Assembly (NCBI GenBank): GCA_963971425.1
Contig: OZ020514.1
Location: 15,443,218-15,507,217 of the forward strand
From: Bryoerythrophyllum caledonicum
Taxonomy: Eukaryota > Streptophyta > Bryopsida > Pottiales > Pottiaceae
Reading direction: 5' to 3'
Length of the DNA stretch: 64,000 nt
The position numbers were made by a program, and so were the translations under genes. Below, in pieces: positions 46,394-56,927 of the stretch. The notes under the pieces are model-generated. The model was not told the DNA's origin. It searched no databases and saw only the letters and a program-made list of their open reading frames with translations. The number at the start of each line of letters is the position of its first letter. The first letter of the stretch is position 1.

Positions 46394-47467
46394 TAGATCC
46401 TAGGTCGGCTGCCAGCAAACGGACTGACTCGAAAGATTAGACAAGATCAGAGAATAATTCATAAAATCAAACATAAAATAAGCATTGTACCTGAGCACAG
46501 AATCATTAAGGGTTTATAAATATTTCAAAAAATAAGTTGCACGCTAGGTCACTAAATTCTCAACCTACAGTAAGTTAACTAACAAACTAACCTCCGGATG
46601 GATTGCATGCGCGATCCACGTGAGGAGACAGGGGCTCGTTGGGGAGATCTTCGCCATCGGGGGTCATTGGGGTGTCTGGTCTTGAACAAGAATTTCTTCT
46701 TGCACCGCGCTTTGCAATAGAACCCTTCGTCTTTGCCGATGGAGACTTCGCCTCCTTCTTCCCAGAAGTTTTGCTGCTAATCTTCGACTTCTTTGCTTTA
46801 GGGCTCCCAGGAGAGACGTCAGTACCCGTTGAAATCACGGGAACTTCTTTTTGAGGTCTCGGCTGGACGACTCCAAAATCCGGAGTAATCGGTCTCCGAG
46901 CAGCAGGGTCCTTCGCGAGATTTAGAGGATGGACAATCTTTGCATTAGGACCTGCCACAGATGTGCGGTCAGTCCAGACAATTGTTTCAACTTGCGGTTG
47001 CTCGGCCAAATTGATGACCACAGGACCGACAGGCATCGCCTCTTCCACTATTGTAGGCAACACATCTGGCACAGTAGACTGATGTCCTTCGTCGATAGGA
47101 GTAATCATATAGTCCAGACTGGCCTTCTCATCATTCAACCCGATATCACGATCCAAAATCTGGTCGTCCGATAAATCAAACACTTCCAACGAATTCCGTG
47201 ACATGGATGCTTGGGTGGATTGGACCACAAACTCTTCCACTACCTTCAAAGCAGCACGAGAAAAATCATCGTGTTCCACAACCTCCGGGGGCGGCGCTAA
47301 ATTTTCTCCAAGTTGAGTACCCCAAATGATGAATCCGACTCATGAGGCCAGGTGATTCGATTAGGTACACCAGGCGGTTGCGGAAACAATGACATGTTCT
47401 TAACGCGCTCTTTCGCGATAGCAACGTCACCTTCCTCGCGCACAAACTCAATCACAATTGCTTTCGC

Positions 47468-47610
47468 CTGCTAAGCACAAATACAATAAGCATAGTCAAA
47501 AACCCGCTGCAAAAAAGAGTCGGTTGCCAGCCGTCGAGATGCAATGACAAGAATCAGTAAATGCAGGGCTAAAAACAACATCAAGCACGACAAGGGGTAA
47601 GGAAACCAAC
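47468..47610 (-). other. Intron (143 nt) of the GGQH gene, with palindrome
   Basis: Minus-strand donor GTTGGTTTCC at 47610 and acceptor GTGCTTAGCAG ending at 47468. Splicing joins codons in phase 0 (TTG GCC TTG to GCG AAA GCA), giving LALAKAIV. It contains the palindrome at 47519-47535. Confidence 0.6.
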
Positions 47611-48911
47611 CAAGGCCAAAGTTGTGACATTCCCACCACCCCAGGCATTGAAGATGATCAGGTTTGATTCCTTCAGTTCTAAGGGTGGGACCCAAAATTG
47701 CCGTGAGCAAACCCATGCAAGGATTGCACACATCTCCACACCAGCTCTCAGTCGAGGGCGAAGCAGCGTCGTCATAGACATGATTAAGAGGCTTTGTCAA
47801 TCCCGTCACCTTCTTGAACTGGCTGAATCTTTCACGCTCATCGCTCGGTTTGTTGTAGAGGATTCCGATGTTAGCCAGAGGTCTGTCGCGCATGGCCGAC
47901 ATCTTGAACTTCTGGCTACTGTCAGGGAGGTAGCAAATTGTGTGGATGGCAGAAACCCCAGTCAAACTGCGACATTCTGACTCAATTTGGAAACTGAAGT
48001 TGTCGTCAATTATGAGAATTGTATGAGCAAAAATCTCAGACTAATCATCATCACTCACTCGCAGCACCCTCTGCACAACTGCTTTGAGCCCGTCTCTGCC
48101 AATAAAGATCAATTTCCCTCCATCATCAATTCCAAACACAACAAACATCTCACGAGCTACCTTCTCGAGTTGCACGTCTCCTTTGTCGTCGATCTTCTCC
48201 ACCCATTCGACAAGCCCCTTTGCAACACGAACATCAAAGCGAATGGCAAACTCATCAACCAGATCCTCATCACAAAGAACGGCGTACTTCTTCACGGCCG
48301 ACCAAAACTTTGGCAGGGCCTCATTAGTTGTTGGGATAATGCCGTTGTTCCTCCCCTTCAAGAATGTTGCGCCCACATCGGACTACTCCAACTCGCGTCG
48401 GATGTTATTAAGAATTTCATGGTTGATACCCTTCTCAGCTGCAAGCAACGTAAACTGCTCATATGCCCACGGAACATATGCGGACTGGCCAGGCTTATTC
48501 AGTGGATAATTGCGGTACTTCAGCATCAATTTGTTCTTGATGATGTAGTTCATCTTCACATCCTTAACCCACGACTTCATCGACACACCAACAACCCATT
48601 TCTCCTTTCCAATGTTGACCTGAATAGACACCTTCTTATCCAGGATCGCCTCAGCCAGCTTCATGGAGGTATCATCACGTAGGTTGATGAGGTACGAAAG
48701 GTCCGTGTGCGTGATGTCCTGCTGCAAAATTCAAGGAATCTGGAGATGAGGTTGTCCGTTCTCTCCAATTAATTGACCCAATCTGCCAGGCGGTCAAAAC
48801 CACTTGCCACTTGTTGAAGAGGTCATCAGGAACGAAAACAAGGGGTAGCTTCTAGGTCTCCACGCCTTTAGCTTTACTCGTAATGACAGTGCGGTGATTC
48901 TTGCAAAAATC

Positions 48912-49040
48912 CTGCAACAATCACAATGAATATAGTCAGGTTCCAAGGGATGTCACGCCATCGGCTGGCAGCCGACGGTCAGATACACTTAAGCAACACT
49001 ACAAGAATAGCATGAACAAACAAGTGAGCAGTAAAAATAC
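48912..49040 (-). other. Intron (129 nt) of the GGQH gene, with palindrome
   Basis: Minus-strand donor GTATTTTTAC at 49040 and acceptor GTGATTGTTGCAG ending at 48912, between coding ends DHAAWK and DFCKNHRTV. A palindrome copy sits inside at 48960-48976. Confidence 0.65.
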
Positions 49041-50378
49041 CTTCCAGGCAGCATGGTCTTGAAGCTTGTCAACACGACCAAGCTCAACCCACTTCTCTCT
49101 CATTCTCCAAAGTTGGGGAACGTAGGTCTCTTCCGCTTTCTTCTCAGCAACATCAACGTTCATGAGGTTTGAAATTTTCACCAGGTCGTCCTAAGTTTCG
49201 ACCAAAGTACGATAATGTCCCACTCCATGAAATACTTAGCTCTCGAAGATTCGGGGTCCTCCATCTCCCCGAGCTCCTTACACACAGAGTACGTGTGTTG
49301 CCCACCAAAAATGAACCAATGACAATTTGGTTCCTCATACCACCTATAGGTCTGACCAGCTAAACGAACTTGGTCCTCTTTCATTTTGGGCACGCTCCTG
49401 CAAAGAAGTTCCATACCCTTTAACTCCTTGCCATCTTGAGCAGAACCTGGTGGAGCATGTAGAGGAACGCAGTATAGTGGCGGTTTTGCCCGCCAAGGAC
49501 CAACGACTTTGTAGATGACCCGAAGTTGGTCGAGGCGCCTTTCGACGAGTTCACGGTAAACCATTCCATGGGGCGCAAGGTGGATCTTAGACGAATGAAT
49601 CTTAACTGGCAGGACCTGCTAGCCAAACAGATAACAACGCCCCAATCCTTTCTCGACCGTATTGTACATCTCCTCGACCTCCTTACTGTTGGTATTTCAA
49701 TGAGAGGTTGTTCAGACATATGAGTGCTTTGGCCATTGTCTTCACCTTTGCAGTTTTCTTCGACGCCCGCTTCTTTGGAGCCTTCGGTGGCGACACGTCC
49801 GTATTAGGTGCTCCAACAACAACAATCAGTGCTGAACTGCTAGCCTATTTTGACGCTCTTGGCTTCTTTGCAGCTTTACGTTTGCCACGCCCCTCAGATC
49901 CGCCATTGAGCTCCACTCTCTGGTCTTTTGCCTGCATAGAGCACTCCACCAATTCTGCGCGGCTCTCTGGGTACACGTCGGAAAATTGCATACCCACCTC
50001 CTCTGCCGACGTGTAGAGCTCTTGTGAGCAAAGGGCCCAGCGGATTCTTACAGCATAAGACTACGGGTCGTCGTCGGCCACTCGAACCTTCACCTTCAGC
50101 AGGAGTCGAATAGAGTTGTCATCCTCAGGATCTTCCATAATATCCATCATAGCAACTAGGTTTCCACCAAGAAAACTCTTGCCCATGTGCTTCCCGTTAA
50201 TTCCCATTTCAGTCACCTCCCCCGGCCTCCAGGTAATGCCCCATTCTATCAATTCAGGACGAGCCTCGAATGTGGCTTTCGGTACCTGATTATCGAGCCA
50301 GACCGCCTCGTCCTCACTAATACAAGGCCCAAACAGCCACTTCAGCTTACTCAACTTGCGCAACAAATTAGCGAGCAT

Positions 50379-52156
50379 TGCTTGTGAGTCGCGTCTTTAT
50401 AGTACGTCATCGGCTGGCAGCCGACGCAAGAGATTTCCATCGGCTGGCAGCCGACACTTAAAAATACCATCGGTTGGCAGCACAGTTGCTACAATATCTT
50501 ACAAAATTACATTCGATGGAATTAACAAATGGAAAAATCGACCATGTATACAGCTTGCCGTCGGTTGGCAACTGACGGTGAAAGAGAAACATATCTATCG
50601 ATTGAAGACATTTTGTCGGCTGCTGGAAAAAACCTGTCGGCTGGTGACTTGGACTCTAGCGCTGGAGCTCCTCCGCCTCGTTCTGCCTATTGGGTGCTCC
50701 TCCACTACTTTCTACAACTGCCGAAAACACTACAATGGCTGGCCGCAGACGGATTCAGTCCTAAACTAGAAAAAACTTTACAACCTAATCCTGAAGCTAC
50801 TTAACTAAACTAGGAAGAGCAGGTTGCGAATGACCCAGTTTGGTGGAAACCTAACCTTTTATACCTCGTCCACTCTGAACGCCGCGATCGTTCGATCATC
50901 TTTCGTCCTTAATCGAAAGGCCATCAAAGAGGCTCGGTAGTCTGATAGTTTTCATCCAACCAGCTGGATTTCCTATTGGCATTTTCAATTTAATTTAAAA
51001 TCATTTTTTTTAATATTCAAATTTACTTATCGTTTTTGTGTTCTAATGTAACTTTCTTTTTAATATTCTAGTTTAGATTTTCTTAAATATCTCTTTTCTA
51101 TATTTATTGATTTTTGGTAATTTCTTTTCAGTTTGGCTTTTGGATTCGACTCATTCGTCCTCGTCATTTATATTTTATTTTTTATTCTCTAGAAAATCTT
51201 TTCGAATTTCGTATTGAAGTTTCACATTGATTCCGTTCGAATTTGAATTTGAAGTCCAAAAATGAACGCATGTGAATTTTTTAGCAAGAATCCACGAAGG
51301 TGATTCTGGCACAAAATTTCAAAATCGACTTTCGTGCACACTGTTCAGCTGAGAGAGGGATATCAACGCATCTACTACGAATTCTCTGTCATTTATCTTC
51401 TACTTCTCTTAAATGCACCTGCCCTCACACACTTTCCTGTCGTATAGTTTTTGTCTGAACTTAGATCGTCCGCTTTGCACTGTTCTGTACTGGCTCTTTT
51501 TAACATTCCAGCATTCTTCCTGTTGCACGTTGACAAGCACTTTCTGGAAGTAGGCGTTCATTTATGGTGTAGGCAATCATTTATGGTGCAGTTCTGTTCA
51601 ATGCTTTCTCCGATTGGACCTCAGATTCCATGTTAAGTAAAATCGTACTTCATCACTATGAAATCCAGTAGGGTGTCTTGGTATTTCCTAGGTTGAACTA
51701 TTCTCGCAAGAAATCTGCTCAATCCCTATATTGTCCTACATCTTTCTAGATTTTGAGTCGCATTTTCATATTGTGTAAGTCGACCTTGTTGCTTCACCTT
51801 GACGTTGTATCTGCGTTGATCACCTGAATACCTGGAGTCTTGATACCCCAAACACTGGCAACCGAATTTGTGCACAAAAGTGCTCCTTCCCAATTTGTTT
51901 CTGCATTCCATGAAATCACGAACATGTTCTTTCCGATTCACGATTTCCCAAGTCTCATGCAAAATCCATTGGAAGTTCACCCAAAACCCTAAACCCTAAT
52001 CTTGAACCCTATTCCAAAAACCTAAAGCATCGATTTTGACTCACTGACGCATGCATTTGCCTTCACCCTATTTGTGAGCCATTCTCGAGCTGGATACGTG
52101 ATCCATAGGTCGATTTTATCCACAAATTTTGTTGCCTCCCAGCCGACGAAGCCAAG
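50379..52156. other. Divergent intergenic region with clustered palindromes
   Basis: This lies between the minus-strand GGQH gene and the plus-strand transposase-like gene. Three palindromes at a 30-bp spacing (50409, 50439, 50469) and a fourth at 50560 lie just upstream of the minus-strand ATG; half-sites and a diverged copy (52131) follow. The middle (50950-51450) is AT-rich. No gene is seen. It is the natural place for promoters in both directions. Confidence 0.55.
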
Positions 52157-55100
52157 TTGGCATTTTGGAACATGGATTGCAGACCCATTTTATCGTTCAT
52201 AGAGAACGGAAAATCAGGTCGATGGAAGCCCCGTACAGGTGTTCAAGTCGCCCTAACTCACTCGGGCCTCTACTTTGCTAGTCGCGCAGTTGTTCCAAAA
52301 ATCATTCTGAGGGATCCATGGATTATTCGTGTCAAGGTGATCGAAGTTTCCGATTTGATGGAAATGCCTATTCCGTTCCCAACTGATGGATTAACCATGC
52401 TTCGCATATGCTCTGGTCGGTCAATCGATTGGGAGGTGGCTGACCTTCGGCCATTCGCTGTCATCGACAATCACTGAGGATCTAGCGGAATCCACATTGC
52501 AACCCGTTGAGGATATCAAACCAGTTCAGTCCTTTCTGAACCTTCGTGACAGCATCGAGGTTGCCCTTCTTGTTGATGTCATGGATCACAACTATTGTGC
52601 AGGCGTAGGAGTTATCGACGAGTGCTCACAAAAGGGATCGTGGAAAGGGTTCCTAATTCCTCACAGCTTCTTTCTCGTTGTCCGAGTCCAAACAATAAAT
52701 GTCAAGTTGCTCACTCATACCGCATACTGCGAGCTCCCTGAGGTGAGCACGCTTGGTGACACGGTGGGTAACCTTGTTTTTTGGAGTGGCTATCGAGTTT
52801 GCCCCATCTGGGTTGGTGACGACACTGGATTCACCTCAACTGATGAATCTCCAGTGAGTGAGATGTCAGGCGCTTCGGATGACGACGACCGCGGCGACAT
52901 GATCTATGATGACAACACTTTTCTAGTGTCCACGGGATTCGATGGAGGTTCAGTCAGCGACTCCGAAGCAAACCGAGAAGGATATGAGGACGTTCCATCG
53001 GCTGGCAGCCGACGCCTGACTGACGAACCACCAATTGAAGCAACCTTTCCTTCAGGGGTCAAATGTGATCAATTTCAGTATCCGGATAGACCACAATGGA
53101 GGAACAAGTACTGCCATTTGCTCGACAAAAACTTCGCATTAGTTGGGCGGGCGATGATTCAAGTTTGCCTTCCGCATGAGGCATGTTATGCGGACATATT
53201 GGGTGACACTGACGTGGGCGTACTCTTTGTTTCTGAGCATGAGGATCTTCAGATGACTACGTTGCGCTCGAAGATTTCGCACACGCGCCTGGAAGGTGAT
53301 CCACAGCTGTCTGAGTGCCTTATCTATTGTTCTGAGCACAATCAAGCCACATGTAAAGATGACGAGCTTGAGGGGGTGGCCAAGGATCCATATAGAGGTA
53401 TGAAACGGAAGTTTAAACAGAAGAGCGATGTTTCTGTTACCAAGTTTCGACGCCTCCAATCCAAAGTTGCTTGTCACATTTTTAGTTCGAAAAAGTATTG
53501 TTCGAGACGATGCTGTCAGATTTTTCTTTGGGCGGACACTTCTAAAATCCGCCAGTAGTTCTACTCCTCAAGCTTTGAGCAACGGCGTGAAACTGCGTAC
53601 GCTGTTCAGGGCCAGCTCCACGAAGTTCCGGGCTTCCAGAAACCCTTCATCACTCTGCATGGCGTCGATGTTTGCGAAGTTGTCTGGTTTTGCATTCATG
53701 GCGTCTCCAAGTCTGCATACTACAAGTATAAATTGGATTTATTGAACGGACGTGTAAACGGTTGTCATGGAAATGCTCGAATTCTGCGCCCTAGGTCTCA
53801 GATTGTTCAGGCTCGTGGGACCATTTCCAGAATCATCAACGATAATACAGACCAGATGCCAAATGACTTTCGAGTCATCGGCAACAAGAGGGTTGCATCT
53901 CTGATGGTTCTATCTGCTGCGATGAACTGGAATCATCTCCGTGACATGTCCAATCTAGTAAGGTTCAACATTCTTCCTACTTGCACATGTGACTTGCTCA
54001 TGTAACCCATTCTGTCGGTTGGCAGCCGATGCATGTCTATTTTTGCATCTCTCTAATTCTACATCTTTAGTCTTGATCGCTTTCTCTATCGATTCCAGGT
54101 GAACTCTGAATGTTGTGTCAAGCCGATTTCGCAATCTGTTGTTAGTCAATTGAAAAGGAAGTTTTTCGGAACGTTGAGGTAAAGGCTGTTGGTAGCAACT
54201 TTTCGAGATGTACTGAGTGTGACTATCTGGTTGAGTTTCTTGCCAAATATCCTTGCGGGTCAGACGAATGGCAAGCACTGCATGATGATCGGACGAGGCA
54301 TCTCAACTACCAAAATGCTTGCCGTAATGTGTACTTAAGATGGACATCTCAGTCCAGTAATTACCCGTCTGAGTTTCTCTGCATTATTCACGACAAGATG
54401 GACACTTCTAAGACGGCCATTCCAAGAGTGCAGCGGATTACGAAGGCGACCGCGGGTCTTCGACAGATTCCTATTTCATGTGCTGGCATGCTAACTCACG
54501 GTCATGGCAACGGTGCGTATGCACATTACTCGACGTCCTTATGGCCCAGGGACTCCAATTTCTCAATCTCGTCTATCTGCCGTGTTCTTTGGGCTTTAGA
54601 GCGCCGCCTTGTGCGAGAGTCTAAGGAGCTTTTTACATGTCCACCTCAAAATCCGTTCTTTGAAGCTCTACTCCGTGGTAAATCGAGATGTAGTTTGTCG
54701 ATTTGAGAATCTAGGGGCGATTCCCTCCAAGTTGCTTCGCTCGCTCAACCGGAAGTTAAGCTTCCTCGAAAGCTGTATTTCCAACTTGATAACTCTGCAA
54801 AGGATAACAATAACAAGTTCGTCATGGCCTTCTGTCCGCTTCTCACAGCCAAACGAATTTTTAAGAAAGTGACTGTGGGATTCTTGATTGTCGGCCACAC
54901 ACATGAGGACATTGACGCGCATTATAGTTAACTTTCAAAATTCATCAAACGGAAAAACACCTACTACTTAGTTGACCTAATGAAATCTTTCATGGACTCT
55001 CAAAAGACAGTAGCCTTTATTCTTGAACTTGTTTAAGAGGTTGTTGATTTCAAAAGTTACATTGCTGATAACCATTACGACGGCAAGAATAAGCTTCTCG

Positions 55101-55971
55101 ATCTCAGTGAGATGCACCTTTTTAAATTTTACGTTGGAGAAGAAGCTGAAGATGCGGGATGGCCGGATATGAGATACAAGAGAAGTGCGACGGATTCATC
55201 ATGGCTCCCTCCAACTGAGGCTCATTTGTTTTTTGTCAATATTCTGTTTGCTATCATTTTTTGCCGATTCTCTTGTTCCATACCCGTCGGCTGAAGTTCT
55301 GGAGGACAGGCAAAGCTCGAGACAAAAGATATGCCGAGGATATGGCTCCTTTCATTGCATATTGGAAGCGTCTTTTACAGCTTAATTCTGGTCCTTTCCC
55401 TTCTAATTCCGACTGTCTGTGCGAAGGATTTTGGCCGAAATCGGACTGGATGCGTGATCATTCTCACGCAACGTCACTGCCCGATGCAAATCATTCCAGC
55501 TCGGATGTCACACCAGAAGATGAACCTGACCCTTACCCTTACTGCGGCCCAGAGATGAGCCGTCCGAAATTATCCTTCAATCCGTTTCGTGATATTCTTT
55601 TTGGTGATTTTGTTCTTTGTCAACCCTGCACTGGTCATTACCTTCCTGTGTGGATGGGCCGGGTACTGGAGTGCGTTAACCACACTCCTGAGGATTCCTA
55701 CGGAAACTTTAAGGTCAAATGGTGGGTTCCACTCACGACTAAGAAAGATTCTAAGAAGATCATCGAAACGGAGTGTTGGAATAGGCGGTAGGAACGGGAA
55801 CAACGGGATCCAAATGTTCAAAACTGCAATATCGTTCTCTTCTCGCATTGCTACCCTTCTCAATATAAGCGTGGGCCGCCAAAGACCCACCGTATCCCGC
55901 CTGAAGCTGCGAGCGCTGCAATGGCTTGTTTGGAAGCAGGTGGCATCACTTTTCATGGCAGTGGCGATTGA
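52157..55971 (+). pseudogene. Transposase-like protein of the DUF7869 type, with intron, decayed
   Basis: N-terminal frames 52157-52477 and 52497-53558 lead, past TAG 53556, to GQLHEVPGFQKPFIT and FCIHGVSKSAYYKYK. An intron (53958-54098) follows. After a frameshift near 54165 come CTECDYLVEFLAKYP, LCIIHDKMDTSKTAIPR, GMLTHGHGNGAYAHYSTSL, KLYFQLDNSAKDNNNKF, and GHTHEDIDAHYS (54892-54927). The C-terminal part (55261-55791) has FGDFVLCQPCTGHYLPVWMGR and KVKWWVP. I recall this arrangement as DUF7869, widespread in repeat-rich genomes and probably a transposase; its Asp residues (HDKMD, QLDN, HEDID) may be catalytic. TAA codons near 54928 and 55034 and frame changes show decay. Confidence 0.72.
53958..54098 (+). 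other. Intron (141 nt) in the DUF7869-type gene, with palindrome
   Basis: Donor GTAAGG at 53958 and acceptor CGATTCCAG ending 54098, joining MSNL to VNSECCVKPIS. It contains a palindrome copy at 54014-54030. Confidence 0.65.
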
Positions 55972-56489
55972 TTGCTTTTCTGGTCGGCTACCAACCGACG
56001 GATTGATGTTCTCTGCAATGTAATTTGTTCATCATTTATAAATTTGAATGCTGCGTGGAACAGTAGTATCTGCCGTTCTTCGGCCATTGATATTTTTTTC
56101 AAGTAACTCATCTGACTGGATTTCAATATGAATAGTTGGTGTTTTTCTTGTCGGCTGCCAACCAACAACCTCTATTATTTTGCGTATGCAGTTCGAACCA
56201 GTTTTTGTGGTCATAGTCTTGGTGCGTGTGAAGGAAGGACTGAAATCTGTGGCACGTGTGTTGCTCGATATCATAATGACAAGTAGATGGGTAGTTGTAC
56301 ATGAGTAATTATTGTTGATGCGCAATTTGCGGCAAGTGAATTATAAACTCACGGATTCACTGTATGTGCAGTATCTCATTGTGTTCACTTGATTTTGTGT
56401 ATCTTGAATTTTTCTTGCTACAGATTGGAGTGTTTTGTTTGCGCTCGTTTCCTCCTTTTCTTAGTCTGATTCTGCTTCCAGCTGACGAC

Positions 56490-56927
56490 ATGGTTGAGAC
56501 TCGGAGTATGGCCCTAGTTAGAAGAGCGAGAGAGGAAAGGGAGGAGAGGGAGGCAAATGAGGCCAGAGTTGCCAAGGAGGCAGAATCTCAGAAAAGTGTA
56601 GTGTCTGAAAACTCCGTGGATAGCACTGTTCCGTCAAGTGACATTCATGAGGAGAACTCGAATGAAGATGATGTATTTGACGAAGTGAAGTCCGACAACA
56701 ATGACGATTCCAACGACGCTGTCAGTCTCCATGTCGATGCTCAGTTGGGATGCTCTGATGAAGAAGACCGCTACTGCAATGGATCGGACGAGGTGGACTT
56801 GTGGGCTATCGGAAATGTTGACAGCGATTCATTTTCAAGCTTTACGGGTAATCCGTTTGAAACCGGATGCGACACCGGTTCGGACGTGGACTCTGATATG
56901 TACGCTCCTGCATGGCGCAAGAACTAA
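56490..56927 (+). CDS. Acidic protein of unknown function
   Basis: ATG 56490 (MVETRSMALVRRAREERE) to TAA 56925-56927, 145 aa. A basic, helical N-terminus of about 30 residues is followed by an Asp/Glu/Ser-rich tail with no hydrophobic core. It lies about 520 bp downstream of the transposase-like gene on the same strand, between palindromes at 56150 and 57449. It could be a second element protein or a 3' exon. The longer in-frame reading from 56364 includes a hydrophobic stretch that is probably non-coding. No family recognised. Confidence 0.5.
   Translation: MVETRSMALVRRAREEREEREANEARVAKEAESQKSVVSENSVDSTVPSSDIHEENSNEDDVFDEVKSDNNDDSNDAVSLHVDAQLGCSDEEDRYCNGSDEVDLWAIGNVDSDSFSSFTGNPFETGCDTGSDVDSDMYAPAWRKN

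Larger units (their letters stand above)
46587..50378 (-). pseudogene. Multi-exon gene with GGQH motif (possibly ParB/sulfiredoxin-like) and Lys/Ser/Pro tail
   Basis: Coding-like sequence runs from ATG 50378 to TAG 46587. The N-terminal part is LANLLRKLSKLKWLFGP, followed by a Lys-rich linker. A middle domain has ERRLDQLRVIYKVVGPWRA and CHWFIFGGQHTYSVCKEL. Further parts are WRMREKWVELGR, NKLMLKYRNYPLN, and FNAWGGGNVTTLAL joined across an intron to AKAIVIEFVREEG. The tail is PSAKTKGSIAKRGARR. GGQH recalls the ParB/sulfiredoxin fold, but this is tentative. In-frame TAGs at 50061, 49845, 49619, 48852, 48383 and 48041, plus frameshifts near 49700, 47755 and 47300, indicate decay. Confidence 0.55.

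Noticed and set aside
43243-50063. TAG used as a sense codon (alternative genetic code)
   Set aside because: The GNAT, small membrane-protein and Tc1 transposase frames all end at TAG in the expected terminal position. Internal TAGs occur in mobile DNA where CAG or TGG is expected, so mutation is the simpler explanation.
51000-51200. Possible terminal repeats of the palindrome-rich locus
   Set aside because: AT-rich similarity only; no convincing inverted pair was found at either side of 36.7-57.9 kb.
51982-52005. Telomere-like CCCTAAA repeats
   Set aside because: Only two adjacent units; too short for an interstitial telomere.
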